DNA of 64,000 nucleotides from Aegilops tauschii subsp. strangulata (taxonomy: Eukaryota; Streptophyta; Magnoliopsida; Poales; Poaceae): NCBI RefSeq assembly GCF_002575655.3, contig NC_053039.3, forward strand, positions 242,026,622 to 242,090,621. The letters are read 5' to 3'. The notes under the pieces were generated by a model. The model saw nothing but the letters and a program-made list of their open reading frames with translations, did no database searches and was not told where the DNA came from. Positions 34,196 to 46,615 of the stretch are shown here, one piece after another. Made by a program: the position numbers and the translations under genes. Position 1 is the stretch's first letter. Every line of letters starts with the position of its first letter.

Positions 34196-35950
34196 TGTTG
34201 GGAAACGTTGCATGGAAAACAAAAACAAAATCTACGCACACGCAAGATCTATCCATGGAGATGCATAGCAACGAGAGGGGAGAGTGTGTCTACGTACCCT
34301 CGTTGACCGTAAGCGGAAGCGTTTAGAAACGCGGTTTATGTAGTCGAACTTCTTCACGATCCAACCGATCGAGCACCGAACGTACGAAACCTCCGCGTTC
34401 AGCACACGTTCAGCTCGATGACGTCCTCCGCCTTCTTGATCCAGCAAGACGGCGAGGTAGTGGATGTGGTCCGGCAGCACGAGGGCGTGGTGATGGTGAT
34501 GGTGAAGTGATCTCCGCAGGGTTGCGCCTAAGCACTACGAAAATATGACCGAGGGAGTAAACAGTTGACGGGGGTGTCGCACACGGCTAAGACAATGTTG
34601 TGTTCTTGTGTGACACCCCCTCCCCATGTATATATAGGTGGGAGGGGAGAGGGAGGCAGCCAGGGCGAGCCCCTAGGAGCTGGCCGCCGGCCCTATGGCT
34701 CCTGCCCTCCTGCGCCCTCCCCTTCCCTTGTATGGACAAGGGGGAAAGGAAAGAGGGGGAGAGGGAAAGAAGGGGGAGTCCAACTCCACACTTTCCTTTC
34801 CCTCCCCATAGGGCTGGCCTCCATAGAGGGCACACCAGCCCTTTGTGGGCTGGTGTGTTCTCTCACTTGGCCCATAAGGCCCATAACTTTGTCGGGGATG
34901 CCCAAAACTCCTTCCGGTGACCCGATAAGTACCCTGTACCCTCCAAAACACTTCCAGTGTCCGAATACCATCGTCCTGTATATCAATCTTTACCTGTCGA
35001 CCATTTCAAGACTCCTCGTCATGTCCGTGATCTCATCCGGGACTCCGACCAACATTCGGTCACCAAATCATATAACTCATATAACACTGTATCGTCAACG
35101 AACGTTAAGTGTGCGGACCCTATGGGTTCGAGAACTATGTAGACATGACCGAGACACCTCTCCGGTCAATAACCAATAGCGGAAACTGGATGACCATATT
35201 GGCTCCTACATATTCTACGACGATCTTTATCGATCGAACCGTGATGACAACATACGTAATGCCCTTTGTCCATCGGTATGTTACTTGCCTGAGATTCGAT
35301 CGTTGGTATCTTCATACCTAGTTCAATCTCATTATTGGCAAGTCTCTTTACTCGTTCCGTAATACATCATCCTGTAACTAACTCATTAGTCACTTTGCTT
35401 GCAAGGCTTCTTATGATGTGTATTACCGAGAGGGCCCAGAGATACCTCTTCGATACTCGGAGTGACAAATCCTAATCTTGATCTATGCCAACTCAACAAA
35501 CACCTTCGGAGATACCTGTAGAGCATCTTTATGATCACACGGGTATGTTGTGATGTTTGATATCACACAAGGTATTCCTCCGGTATCCGAGAGTTGCATA
35601 ATCTCATAGTCGAAGGAATATGTATTTGACATGAAGAAAGCAATAACAATAAAACTAAACGATCATTATGCTAAGCTAACGGATGGGTCTTGTCCATCAC
35701 ATCATTCTCCTAATGATGTCATCCCATTATCAAATAACAACACATGTCTATGGTTAGGAAACCTTAACCATCTTTGATCAACGAGCTAGTCTAGTAAAGG
35801 CTTACTAGGGACACGGTATTTGTTTATGTATCCACACATGTATTTAGGTTTCCGATCAATACAATTCTAGCATGAATAATAAACCTTTATCATGAATAAG
35901 GAAATATAGAATAACAACTTTATTATTGCCTCTAGGGCATATTTTCTTCA
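34196..35950 (-). mobile_element. WIS/BARE-type Copia solo LTR
   Basis: A 1755-bp LTR read on the minus strand: it starts TGAAGAAAATATGCCCTAGA at 35950 and ends at 34196 (TGTTGGGAAACG on the plus strand). A TATA-like CTATATATAC (minus) lies near 34630. The flanks GTGAG (34191-34195) and GCGAG (35951-35955) form a 5-bp TSD with one C-to-T change. No internal domain remains, so it is a solo LTR from unequal recombination. Confidence 0.9.
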
Positions 35951-36717
35951 GCGAGTTGCTGAACCACGGATCGGCTTGGGGCGGCAACTTGCTCCGTCGG
36001 GTTAGGCGAGGGAGGTGGAGCAGCGAGCTGCCTCGCTCGTACCCGGCGGGCTCGGCGTGCCACCCAACCAACTTTTATGCTGGAGAACTGCTCTTCCTGC
36101 TCGTCGGATGCCATTGAAAGGGTGGAGAAAATGGTGGAAGGAGGATATGGGGAGCGGCGGAGTGGTACGATTCTTGCCCAATGTCTGGCCTCCTTTACAT
36201 AGCAGGCGGATGGGAGGAGCTTGCCTGGCGTTCTGTTTAATGTCGGCCCACTCATGAACGGACGTGTGGTCGGAGTAGGTTTCTCGGCTTCCACGCAAAT
36301 TTAATAGAGGCATTTTGAATGCGGCGAGGAGACATGTTCAGCTGGACATGCAGCAGGGGCGTCCTCGGACGGCATGCCGCTTCACTGGCGGCGGCAGTGA
36401 GAGGTCACGTTTGCCATGAGGCGTCTTCAATGTGTTGCGGCTGCACTACACCGGCATCAATGGGGGCAGCGAGAACCGGGCGAAATGCATGCGGGCGAGG
36501 AAAGGGGGTTTGGGTGCGCTAGGGCGGTCATATGCGAGCGTGGGTGCTGTCCGGACACCCGCAGAGCACCCCACATTTATCTCTAGTTTGCAGGGGAAAG
36601 TATGTTCAGACCACCCTGCGGGCCGATACATGCCCGCATTGGATGGCACAACACGTACGAACCTCTCGGTCCGGATGGATGCGGGAGGTCTGAGGGTCGC
36701 CGTTGGTGATTCCTTAA

Positions 36718-37193
36718 TAACCTATATTACTATAGGTACTAAGGGCCCGTTCGGAAGCTCTCCGACTCCGTGCTTCTCTGGAAGCGGGTGAGGAGCTGGC
36801 CCAAATGCCATAGCTTCATGAAGCTTGCTGGACCCAACGGTGGCCCGACGCATTTTTATGTGCGCCTATTTATAAAATAAATTACATGCATCCAAATTTA
36901 ACTTAATTAAACATTAAACAACCCATCAACCGCCGGTCAGAGTCCACTTAAACATTAATAAAACTTAAATTAAACATAAAAAACTTGTGCCCTAGCGCGC
37001 TGCCCTAGGCGTCATCGTCATACCCCGATCCGGTGAGGTGGATGAACTCAGGAGCCGGCCCAGCCCACGGGAATGCGGCCTCCCACGCCGCCCGCGCTAC
37101 CTCCTCGCCGTTCGCCCCATCGGCCGCACTGCTGCGCGGCGGGCGCGCTCCTCCTCCCTCTCCCGGCGCTCTTCCTCCTCCTCCCGTGTGCAG
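36718..37193 (-). pseudogene. Harbinger-associated gene remnant, left part
   Basis: The minus-strand C-terminal block FPWAGPAPEFIHLTGSGYDD ends with a stop near 37008. The flank about 36890-36995 (CGGTCAGAGTCCACTTAAAC) matches the corresponding flank of element Y (about 31945-31975). A GGGCCCGTTCGG stretch at 36744 looks like another element end, but no partner was found. The gene is split at 37193 by the Gypsy insertion and continues at 49419. Confidence 0.55.
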
Positions 37194-37356
37194 TGATAAC
37201 CCACAAGTATAGGGGACCGCAACAGTTTTCGAGGGTAGAGTATTCAACCCAAATTTATTGATTCGACACAAGGGGAGCCAAAGAATATTTTCAAGTATTA
37301 GCAGCTGAGTTGTCAATTCAACCACACCCGACAATTAATTATCTGCAACAAAGTGA

Positions 37357-37734
37357 TCAGTAGCAAAGTTTGCATAACGATTTCTTAAGATCATCCCTAT
37401 CATTGCAAGCAAGAAAGTCTCTAGTTGTCTCCTCGTCCATAACATAACCTTCCGGTATCTTAGGCAATTCATATCTAGGAGAACTAGATCTAATAGGTGT
37501 TTCTAGATTTTCAGTTTCAAGATCTTCATCAGTTTCAACAATTTCATCAGTTTCAGCATTTTCAAAAGCTTTAGTTCTAGCAAGTTGTTCATCAAGAAAT
37601 TCATCTAGTGGCACATTATCATCAAGCAAGGTACTAGCATCATCATGAGTATCATTCATAGCAGAAGTAGCATCATCAATGACTTGCCACATAATACGAT
37701 TAATAGCATGTGGTGGTGTTACAAGTCTACTCAA
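37357..37734 (-). pseudogene. gag N-terminal remnant of element B
   Basis: A 125-codon open stretch rich in acidic residues (DDNVPLDEFLDEQLAR, ETPIRSSSPRYELPKIPEGY). I recall this as the start of gag in Triticeae Gypsy elements of this type. It ends where the internal deletion joins it to the 3' LTR remnant. Confidence 0.6.
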
Positions 37735-37888
37735 AACAGAAGGTGAATCAAGTGCAGAGTGTGATGACAGTTCCTTACCCCCCCCCCCCTCGTCCTAGAG
37801 GGAACAATCTTGGTTTCAGTATCCTTCAAATTCTTTATAGTGATAATTTGATAACAATCCCAAGTGAATCAACAAATATAGCTATGCT

Positions 37889-37905
37889 CCCCGGTAACGG
37901 TGCTA
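37889..37905 (-). other. Primer-binding site of element B (tRNA-Asp type)
   Basis: CCCCGGTAACGGTGCTA is the complement of TGGCGCCGTTGCCGGGG with three C-to-T changes. The unmutated site would match the 3' end of plant tRNA-Asp. The changes fit decay of a methylated, older element. Confidence 0.75.
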
Positions 37906-37923
37906 GAAAAAGGTCTTGATAAC

Positions 37924-39428
37924 TGATACGTCCATTTTGCATCATGCTTTTATATCGATATTTATTGCATTATGGGCTGTTATTACACATTATGTCACAA
38001 TACTTATGCCTATTCTCTCTTATTTTACAAGGTTTACATGAAGAGGGAGAATGCCGGCAGCTGGAATTCTGGGCTGGAAAAGGAGCAAATATTAGAGACC
38101 TATTCTGCATAGCTCCAAAAGTCCTAAAACTTCACGGAGGCAGTTTTTGGAATTAATAAAAAATATTGGCGAAAGAATCAACCAGAGGGGAGCCACCCAC
38201 CATCCACGATGGTGGGGGGCGCGCCCCACTGCCTCGTGGGCCCCCTGGCAGGCCTCCGGTGCCCATCTTCTGCTATATGAAGTCTTTTACCCTGGAAAAA
38301 ATCATAAGCAAGCTTTCGGGAAGAAACTCCGCCGCCACGAGGCGGAAGCTTGGCGGAACCAATCTAGGGCTCCGGCAGAGCTGTTCTGCCGGGGAAACTT
38401 CCCTCCAGGAGGGGGAAATCATCGCCATCGTCACCACCAATGATCCTCTCGCCGGGAGGGGGTCAATCTCCATCAACATCTTCACCAGCACCATCTCCTC
38501 TAAAACCCTAGTTCATCTCTTGTATCCAATCTTTGTCCCAAAGCCTCAGATTGGTACCTGTGGGTTGCTAGTAGTGTTGATTACTCCTTGTAGTTGATGC
38601 TAGTTGGTTTATTTGGTGGAAGATCATATGTTTAGATCATTTATGCATATTAATACCCCTCTAATTATGAACATGAATATGATTTGTGAGTAGTTACGCT
38701 TGTTCCTGAGGACATGGGAGAAGTCTTGCTATAAGTAGTCATGTGAATTTGGTATTCGTTCGATATTTTGATGAGATGTATGTTGTCTTTCCTCTAGTGG
38801 TGTTATGTGAATGTGGAATACATGACACGTCACCATTGTTTGGGCCTAGAGGAAGGCATTGGGAAGTAATAAGTAGATGATGGGTTGCTAGAGTGACAGA
38901 AGCTTAAACCCTAGTTTATGAGTTGCTTCGTAAGGGGCTGATTTGGATCCATATGTTTCATGCTATGGTTAGGTTTACCTTAATACTTCTTTGGTAGTTG
39001 CAGATGCTTGCAATAGGGGTTAATCATAAGTGGGATGCTTGTCCAAGAAAGGGAAGCACCCAAGCACCGGTCCACCCACATACCAAATTATCAAAGTAAT
39101 GAACGCGAATCATATGAGCGTGATGAAAACTAGCTTGACGATAATTCCCATGTGTCCTCGGGAGCGCTTTTCTCTATATAAGAGTTTTTCCAGGCTTGTC
39201 CTTTGCTACAAAAAGGATTGGGCCATCTTGCTGCACCTTATTTACTTTCATTACTTGTTACCCGTTACAAATTACCTTATCACAAAACTATCTGTTACCG
39301 ATAATTTCAGTGCTTGCAGAGAATACCTTGCTGAAAACCGCTTATCATTTCCTTCTGCTCCTCGTTGGGTTCGACACTCTTGCTTATCGAAAGGACTACG
39401 ATAGATCCCATATACTTGTGGGTCATCA
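37924..39428 (+). repeat. 5' LTR of element A
   Basis: 1505 bp from TGATACGTCC to GTGGGTCATCA. It differs from the 3' LTR by scattered substitutions and a length change near 38215, where the 3' copy has extra C-rich sequence. Confidence 0.95.
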
Positions 39429-39439
39429 AGACTCTTTTC

Positions 39440-39456
39440 TGGCGCCGTTGCCAGGG
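39440..39456 (+). other. Primer-binding site of element A (tRNA-Asp type)
   Basis: TGGCGCCGTTGCCAGGG begins 12 bases after the LTR. It is complementary to the 3' end of plant tRNA-Asp with one mismatch. Confidence 0.85.
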
Positions 39457-39519
39457 TGTGAAGCGCCTTTTGTAGGTGGAATTTGGTAAGGAAAAATTTA
39501 TATAGTGTGCTGAAATTTA

Positions 39520-40473
39520 ATGTCACTTGGTACTATGGAAAGTAATCCTCTGAGGGGTTTGTTCGGGGTATCTTCACCCCGACCACTAGAGAAAAGAGTT
39601 GCTCCTCAACCTACTGAAAATGTTTACTTTGAAATTCCTTCGGGTATGATAGAGAAACTGCTAGCTAATCCTTTTACAGGAGATGGAACATTACATCCCG
39701 ATTTGCACCTAATCTATGTGGATGAAGTTTATGGATTATTTAAGCTTGCAGGTATGCCCGAGGATATTATCAAGAAGAAGGTATTCCCTTTATCTTTGAA
39801 GGGAGAGGCATTGACATGGTTTAGGCTATGTGATGATATGGGATGATGGAACTACAACCGATTGAAATTGGAATTTCATCAGAAGTTTTATCCTATGCAT
39901 CTTGTTCATCGTGATCGTAATTATATATATAATTTTTGGCCTCGCGAAGGAGAAAGCATCGCTCAAGCTTGGGGGAGGCTTAAGTCAATGTTATATTCAT
40001 GCCCCAATCATGAGCTCTCAAGAGAAATTATTATTCAAAAATTTTATGCTCGGCTTTCTCTCAATAATCGCTCCATGCTTGATACTTCTTGTACTGGATC
40101 TTTTATGATGAAGACTATTGAATTCAAATGTGATTTATTGGAAATAATTAAACGCAACTCTGAAGATTGGGATCTCGACGAAGGTAAGGAGTCAGGTATA
40201 ACACCTAAGTTTGATTGTGTTAAATCTTTTATGGATACCAATGTTTTCCATGAATTTAGCACTAAATATGGACTTGACTCTGAGATAGTAGCTTCTTTCT
40301 GTGAATCCTCTGCTACTCATGTTGATCTCCCAAAGGAGAAGTGGTTTAAATATAATCCTCCCACTGAAGTAAAAGTAGTTGCACCTATTAAAGTTGAAGA
40401 AAAGACTATCACTTATAATGATCCTGTCGTTCCTACTGCAATATTGAGAAACCACCTTTCCCTGTTAGAATAA
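39520..40473 (+). pseudogene. gag of element A
   Basis: It begins MSLGTMESNPLRGLFG and contains the retrotransposon-gag core (LSLKGEALTWFRLCDDMG, then LKLEFHQKFYP and AWGRLKSMLYSCPNHELSRE). A TGA at 39844-39846 interrupts it in frame. The reading stops at 40471-40473 and the next domain is in another frame. A nucleocapsid-type zinc knuckle is not visible. Confidence 0.85.
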
Positions 40474-40496
40474 AGGATCATGCTAAAGCTTCAACT

Positions 40497-41357
40497 GTGG
40501 TCAACAAAAGTAACATTAAGACACCCAAACCCCCTGAGCAAATTAAAGTTGAACCTAGTGTTGCTATGGTTAAAGATCTCTTGGCTGATAATATTGATGG
40601 GCATGTTATTTACTTCTGCAATGAAGCTGCTAGAATTGCTAGACCTGATGCTAAAAATAAACATAGACCTGTTGTAGGCATGCCTATTTTGTCTGTTAAG
40701 ATAGGAGATCATTGTTATCATGGCTTATGTGATATGGGTGCTGGTGCAAGTGCAATACCTCACTCTTTATACAAAGAAATTATGCATGATATTGCACCTG
40801 CTGAGTTAGAGGAAATTGATGTTACAATTAAGCTTGCCAATAGAGACACTATTTCACCAGTTGGGATTGTTAAAGATGTTGAAGTCTTGTGTGGGAAAAT
40901 TAAATATCCTGCTAATTTTCTTGTTCTTGGTTCCCCACAAGATAGCTTTTGTACCATCATATTTGGTAGACCCTTCTTGAATACTGTTAATGCTAGGATA
41001 GACTGCGAAAAGGATGTTGTTACTATTGGTTTGGGGGATATGTCTCATGAGTTTAACTGCGACGAGGAATTGCCTAGTAAAGATGAAATTATCGGTCTTG
41101 CTTCTATTGCCGTGCCTCCTAATGACCCTTTAGAACAATATTTGCTAGACCATGAAAATGATATGTTTATGAATGAAAGGAGGGAAATAGATGAAGTATT
41201 CTTTAAACAGGGACCTATTTTGAAACACAACTCGCCTGTTGAAATCCTAGGGGATCCTCCTCCACCTAAGGGTGATCCCGTGTTTGAGCTTAAACCTTTA
41301 CTTGATACTCTTAAATATGCTTATCTTGATAAAAAAGATATATCCTGTTATTATTAG
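40497..41357 (+). pseudogene. Aspartic protease region of element A
   Basis: An open stretch of 286 codons, frameshifted relative to gag. The active-site-like motif CDMGAGASAIPHSLY shows the D-x-GA pattern of retroelement proteases, followed by IIFGRPFL (the usual hydrophobic-Gly-Arg-Pro-Phe block). It ends with TAG at 41355-41357, before RT. Confidence 0.8.
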
Positions 41358-42600
41358 TGCTAACCTTTCAGAGCATGAAGAAAATAAATTATTGAAAACT
41401 CTGAAGAAGCACCGTGCTGCTATTGGATATACCCTTGATGATCTTAAGGGCATTAGTCTCACTCTATGCCAACACAAAATAAAATTGGAGAAAGACGCTA
41501 AATCAGTTGTTGATCACCAACGATGGTTAAATCCTAAGATGAAAGAAGTGGTAAGGAAAGAAATACTAAAGCTTCTGGAGGCATATAATTTATCCCGTCG
41601 CTGATAGTCAGTGGGTAAGTCCTATCCATTGTGTCCCTAAGAAGGGAGGTATTACTGTTGTTCCTAATGATAAAGATGAATTGATCCCACAAAGAATTAT
41701 TACAGGTTATAGAATGGTAATTGATTTCCGCAAATTAAATAAAGCTACTAAAAAGGATCATTACCCTTTACCTTTTATTGATCAAATGCTAGAAAGATTA
41801 TCCAACATACACAATTTTGCTTTCTAGATGGTTATTCTGGTTTCTCTCAAATACCCGTGTCAAAAGAGGATCAAGAAAAGACCACTTTTACTTGCCCTTT
41901 TGGTACCTTTGCTTATAGATGTATGCCTTTTGGTTTACGTAACGCACCTGCTACCTTTCAAAGATGCATGATGGCTATATTCTATGATTTTTGTGAAAAG
42001 ATTGTTGAGGTTTTCATGGATGATTTCTCCGTATATGGAACTTCTTTTGATGATTGCTTGAGCAACCTTGATCGAGTTTTGCAAAGATGTGAAGAAACTA
42101 ATCTTGTCTTGAATTGGGAGAAGTGCCACTTTATGGTTAATGAAGGTATTGTGTTGGGACATAAAATTTCTGAAAGAGGTATTGAAGTTGACAAAGCTAA
42201 AGTTGATGCTATTGAAAAGATGCCGTGTCCCAAGGACATTAAAGGTATAAGAAGTTTCCTTGGTCATGCCGTTTTTTATAGGAGGTTCATTAAGGACTTC
42301 TCTAAAATCTCCAGGCCTCTGACTAGTCTCTTACAAAAATATATTCCTTTTGTCTTTGATGATGATTGTGTAGAAGCATTTGAAATACTTAAGAAAGCTT
42401 TGATTTCTGCACATATTGTTCAGCCACCTGATTGGAATTTACCCTTTGAAATCATGTGTGATGCTAGTGATTATGATGTAGGTGTTGTTCTGGGACAAAG
42501 AGTTGATAAGAAATTAAATGCTATCCAATATGCTAGTAAAACTCTAGACAATGCCCAGAGAATGCTACTACTGAAAAAGAATTTTTAGCAGTTGTATTTG
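41358..42600 (+). pseudogene. Reverse transcriptase / RNase H of element A
   Basis: RT blocks in order: WVSPIHCVPKKGG, RMVIDFRKLNKATKKDHYPL, FGTFAYRCMPFGLRNAPATF, the catalytic FMDD (in VFMDDFSVYG), and HKISERGIEVDKAK. RNase H begins with CDASDYDVGVVLG. Stops or frame changes lie near 41602, 41826 and 42588, so no complete enzyme can be made. Confidence 0.85.
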
Positions 42601-44224
42601 CTTGTGATAAGTTCAGACCTTATATTGTTGATTCTAAAGTAACTGTTCACACTGATCATGCTGCTATTAAATACCTTATGGGAAAGAAAGATGCTAAACC
42701 TAGACTTATTAGATGGGTTCTCTTGCTACAAGAGTTTGATTTGCATATTATTGATAGAAAGGGAGCTGAGAACCCCGTTGCAGACAACTTGTCTAGGTTA
42801 GATAATGTTCTTGATGACCCACTGCCTATTGATGATAGCTTTCCTGATGAACAATTAGTTGTAATAAATGCTTCTCGTACTGCTCCATGGTATGCTGATT
42901 ATGCTAATTACATTGTTGCTAAATTTATACCACCTAGTTTCACATACCAGCAAAAGAAAAAGTTTTTCTATGATTTAAGACATTACTTCTGGGATGACCC
43001 ACACCTTTATAAAGGAGTAGATGGTGTTATTAGAAGTTGTATACCTGAGCATGAACAGGAACATATCCTATGCAAGTGTCACTCTAAAGCTTATGGTGGA
43101 CACCACGCTGGAGATAGAACTGCGCATAAGGTATTGCAATCCGGTTTTTATTGGCCTACTCTCTTCAAAGATGCCCGTAAGTTTGTCTTGTCTTGTGATG
43201 AATGTTAAAGAATTGGTAATATTAGTAGACGTCAAGAAATGCCTATGAATTATTCACTTGTTATTGAACCATTTGATGTTTGGGCTTTGATTATATGGGA
43301 CCGTTTCCTTCCTCTAATGGGTATACACATATTTTAGTTGTTGTTGATTACGTTACTAAGTGGGTAGAAGCTATTCCAACTAGTAGTGCTGATCATAACA
43401 CCTCTATTAAGATGCTTAAAGAAGTTATTTTTCCGAGGTTTGGAGTCCCTAGATATTTAATGACTGATGGTGGTTCACATTTTATTCATGGTGCTTTTCG
43501 TAAAATGCTTGCTAAGTATGATGTTAATCATAGAATTGCATCCCCATATCACCCACAGTCTAGTGGTCAAGTAGAATTGAGTAATAGAGAGCTCAAATTA
43601 ATTTTGCAAAAGACTGTTAACTGATCTAGAAAGAATTGGTACAAGAAACTTGATGATGCTTTATGGGCCTATAGAACTGCATATAAAAAATCCTATGGGT
43701 ATGTCTCCGTATAAAATGGTTTATGGAAAAGCTTGTCACTTACCTCTCGAACTATAAGATAAGGCATATTGGGCCATTAAAGAGCTCAATTATGATTTCA
43801 AACTTGCCGGTGAGAAGAGGATATTTGACATTAGCTCACTTGATGAATGGAGAACCCAGGCCTATGAGAATGCCAAACTGTTTAAAGAAAAAGTTAAAAG
43901 ATGGCATGACAAAAGGATACAAAAGCGTGAGTTTAATGTAGGTGATTATGTGTTGCTATTCAACTCTCATTTAAGATTTTTTTTGCAGGCAAACTTCTCT
44001 CTAAATGGGAAGGTCCTTACGTTATCGAGGAGGTCTATCGTTCCGGTGCCATAAATATCAACAACTTCGAAGGCACAAATCCGAAGGTGGTGAACGGTCA
44101 AAGAATCAAACATTATATCTGAGGTAATCCTATAAATGTTGAAACTAATATTATTGAAACCGTAACCCCGGAGGAATACATAAGGGACACTTTCCAGAAT
44201 GTTTCAGACTCCGAAAAGGAATAG
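42601..44224 (+). pseudogene. RNase H end and integrase of element A
   Basis: After a frameshift, the rest of RNase H ([20 protein letters not shown]) leads to an integrase with an HHCC zinc-binding segment ([20 protein letters not shown] ... SCDEC). The catalytic core includes FDYMGPF, the second Asp in MTDGGSHF, and the Glu in SSGQVELSNRE. Stops at 43206-43208 and 43622-43624 and a frame change near 43270 break it. The C-terminal part is largely degenerate. Confidence 0.85.
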
Positions 44225-44532
44225 GTATGTGGTACGGTAAGTAAATCGACTCCAAAACAGTTCTAATGGCAATTTTTCTCCATTTTGGAATATTTAAGAA
44301 AATAGGAAAATAAGAAGTAGTCCGGGAAGGACACAAGGTGTCCACGAGGGTGGAGGGCGCGCCCCCTGCCTCGTGGGCACCTCGTGTGCTCTCCGGACTC
44401 CGTTTTCTTGCACGATACTTCTTTTGGTCGGTAAAAATTCATTATATAATCTCCCAAAGGTTTTGACCACCGTACCACGCAAATATCCTCTGTTTTTGTT
44501 TTGAGCTGTTTTTCTGACAGATCTAGATCACC

Positions 44533-45051
44533 ATGACGTCTCCAAGTGCCCCCAAGGACAAGTTCTTCGAGAAGGTCATCAACCCCTACCTCGCGGAAGT
44601 GCTGCAACATCCTCAAACCATTGAGATGTGTGAGGGGTTGCTGCACATCCACGATGTTGAGGGACCAAGGAGGACCGGAAGCGTGGAGGCAAGGCTCGAG
44701 GCAATGGAGCAACAAGTTTTCAAGTGTTAGGAGATGGTGGAGCATGGACTCGACTCCAATCACATAATGATCACGAAATTCACCAACAACCACAAGATGG
44801 ACGCCAAGGACATTGGGGAGGCCATCTTCAAGATTCATGAGAAAATCGAGCACCTCCAAGCCCAGATCTATGACCTGCAAAACCAAAACTGTGAGTATGA
44901 ATATAGATTCAAGAGGATGAGTTTGGCTGCAGATTTAAGGATCCCGGAGAGTCGATCATCCTTCTATGATGGCGAGCCTATGCCTTGGAAGAGGGACGAC
45001 AAGCCTACAGCATCAACAACTCGATCTCCTTCACCGGCAAAAGAGATATAA
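44533..45051 (+). pseudogene. Post-pol ORF of element A
   Basis: A 172-codon reading with a single in-frame TAG (44728-44730). It starts MTSPSAPKDKFFEKVINPYL and has a coiled-coil-like middle (EAIFKIHEKIEHLQAQIYDL) and an S/T-P-rich end (TTRSPSPAKEI). Ordinary retrotransposons lack such an ORF; Triticeae Gypsy elements of this group often carry one between integrase and the 3' LTR. Function unknown. Element D has a related-position ORF at 59700-59932. Confidence 0.65.
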
Positions 45052-46602
45052 TCACATGGGTATGGGCACTCCCCTTGGCAACTGCCAAGCTTGGGGGAGG
45101 TGCCCCGGTATCGTATCACCATCACACTCCTATCTTTACCGTTTTTCTTAGTTCGATCCTTTTGGTAATATCCTGATCTAGTAGAATAAAGTTTTAGTAT
45201 GATTTAGTTTTGAGTTTTGCTTTATGATCCTTCTATGTAATCGAGTCCGTGAGCTATATATAATAAAGATTAGTGTTGAGTCAAGGGCTTGATTATCTTG
45301 CTATGATCATAAGGGAATAAAAAGAAAGAGAAAGAATAAAAAGAAATAAAAGAGATCATATTGATCTTATGGACAGTAATTACTTCACATATAAAGAGTA
45401 TGATGAATAAAAGTTGTTGAGAGTTGACAAACATAGTTTTGGTCATCGTTGCAATCAATAGGAAGTAATAAAGAAAGAGAGGTTTTCACATATAAATATA
45501 CTATCTTGGACATCTTTTATGATTGTGAGCACTCATTAAAGTATGACATGCTAAAGAGCTGATGTTGGACAAGGAAGACAACATAATGGGTTATGTTTTC
45601 TTATATCCGAAATAAAGTATATTGTCATGGATCATCCAACATGTTGAGCTTGCCTTTCCCTCTCATGTAGCCAAATTCTTTGCACCAAGTAGAGATACTA
45701 CTTGTGCTTCCGAATACCCTTAAAACCAGTTTTGCCATGAGTGTCCACCATATCTACCTATGGATTGAGTAAGATCCTTCAAGTAAGTTGTCATGTTGCA
45801 TGCAATAAAAATTGCTCTCTAAATATGTACGATTTATTAGTGTGGAGAAAATAAACTTTATACGATCTTGTGATATGGAAGCAATAAAAGCGACGGACTG
45901 CATAATAAAGGTCCGTATCACAAGTGGCAATATAAAGTGACGTTCTTTTGCATTAAGATTTCGTGCATCCAACCCTAAAAGCACATGACAACCTCTGCTT
46001 CCCTCTGCGAAGGGCCTATCTTTTATTCTTGTCTTATACCTTATACAAGAGTCATGGTGATCTTCACCTTTCCTTTTTACATTTTATCCTTTGGCAAGCA
46101 CCTGGTGTTGGAAAGATCCTGATATATATATATCCAATTGGATGTAAGTTAGCATGAATCATTATTGTTGACATTACCCTTGAGGTAAAAGGTTGGGAGG
46201 CAACACTATAAGCCCCTATCTTTCTCTGTGTCCGATTAAAACTCCATACACATAAGTATTGCGTGAGTGTTAGCAATTGTGAAAGACTAAATGATAGTTG
46301 AGTATGTGGACTTGCTGAAAAGCTCTTATATTGACTCTTTCCGATGTTATGATAAATTGCAATTGCTTCAACGACCGAGATCATAGTTTGTTAGTTCTCA
46401 ATGAAGTTTCTGATTCATACTTGACATTGTGAATAGATTATTACTTGAGCATAAGAAACCATATGACAATATCCATATATGTTGCTGTTATAAGAATGAT
46501 CATGATGCCTTCATGTCCGTATTTTATTTTATCGACACCTCTATCTCTAAACATGGACATATTTATCGTTATCGGCTTCCGCTTGAGGACAAGCGAGTTC
46601 TA
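45052..46602 (+). other. Non-coding 3' spacer of element A
   Basis: About 1.55 kb of AT-rich DNA between the post-pol ORF and the polypurine tract. No supported gene. Confidence 0.7.
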
Positions 46603-46615
46603 AGCTTGGGGGAGT
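46603..46615 (+). other. Polypurine tract of element A
   Basis: AGCTTGGGGGAGT directly precedes the 3' LTR (46616), the position where plus-strand DNA synthesis is primed. Confidence 0.8.

Larger units (their letters stand above)
33348..36717 (-). mobile_element. Harbinger-like element Z, split by a solo LTR
   Basis: The left end GGTCATCTTCAACGGCTACC follows TAA, and the right end is near CGCCGTTGGTGATTCC at about 36717. The first 40-50 bases of both ends are similar in inverted orientation (CAACGGC, ACCC, GCATCCAT). Without the LTR insertion it is about 1.6 kb, the size of element Y. On the minus strand a methionine near 36113 opens a protein (MASDEQEEQFSSIKVGWVAR) whose reading is cut by the LTR at 35950 and resumes left of 34196. 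The TSD is not a clean direct repeat. Confidence 0.55.

Noticed and set aside
33345..36720. Clean TAA duplication for element Z
   Set aside because: The left side has TAA, but the right side reads TTAATAA after the apparent end, so a 3-bp direct repeat depends on where the border is set. The element is reported without a firm TSD.
37780..37795. C homopolymer in the gag leader of element B
   Set aside because: A simple run of Cs, prone to sequencing and slippage error; no functional reading is justified.
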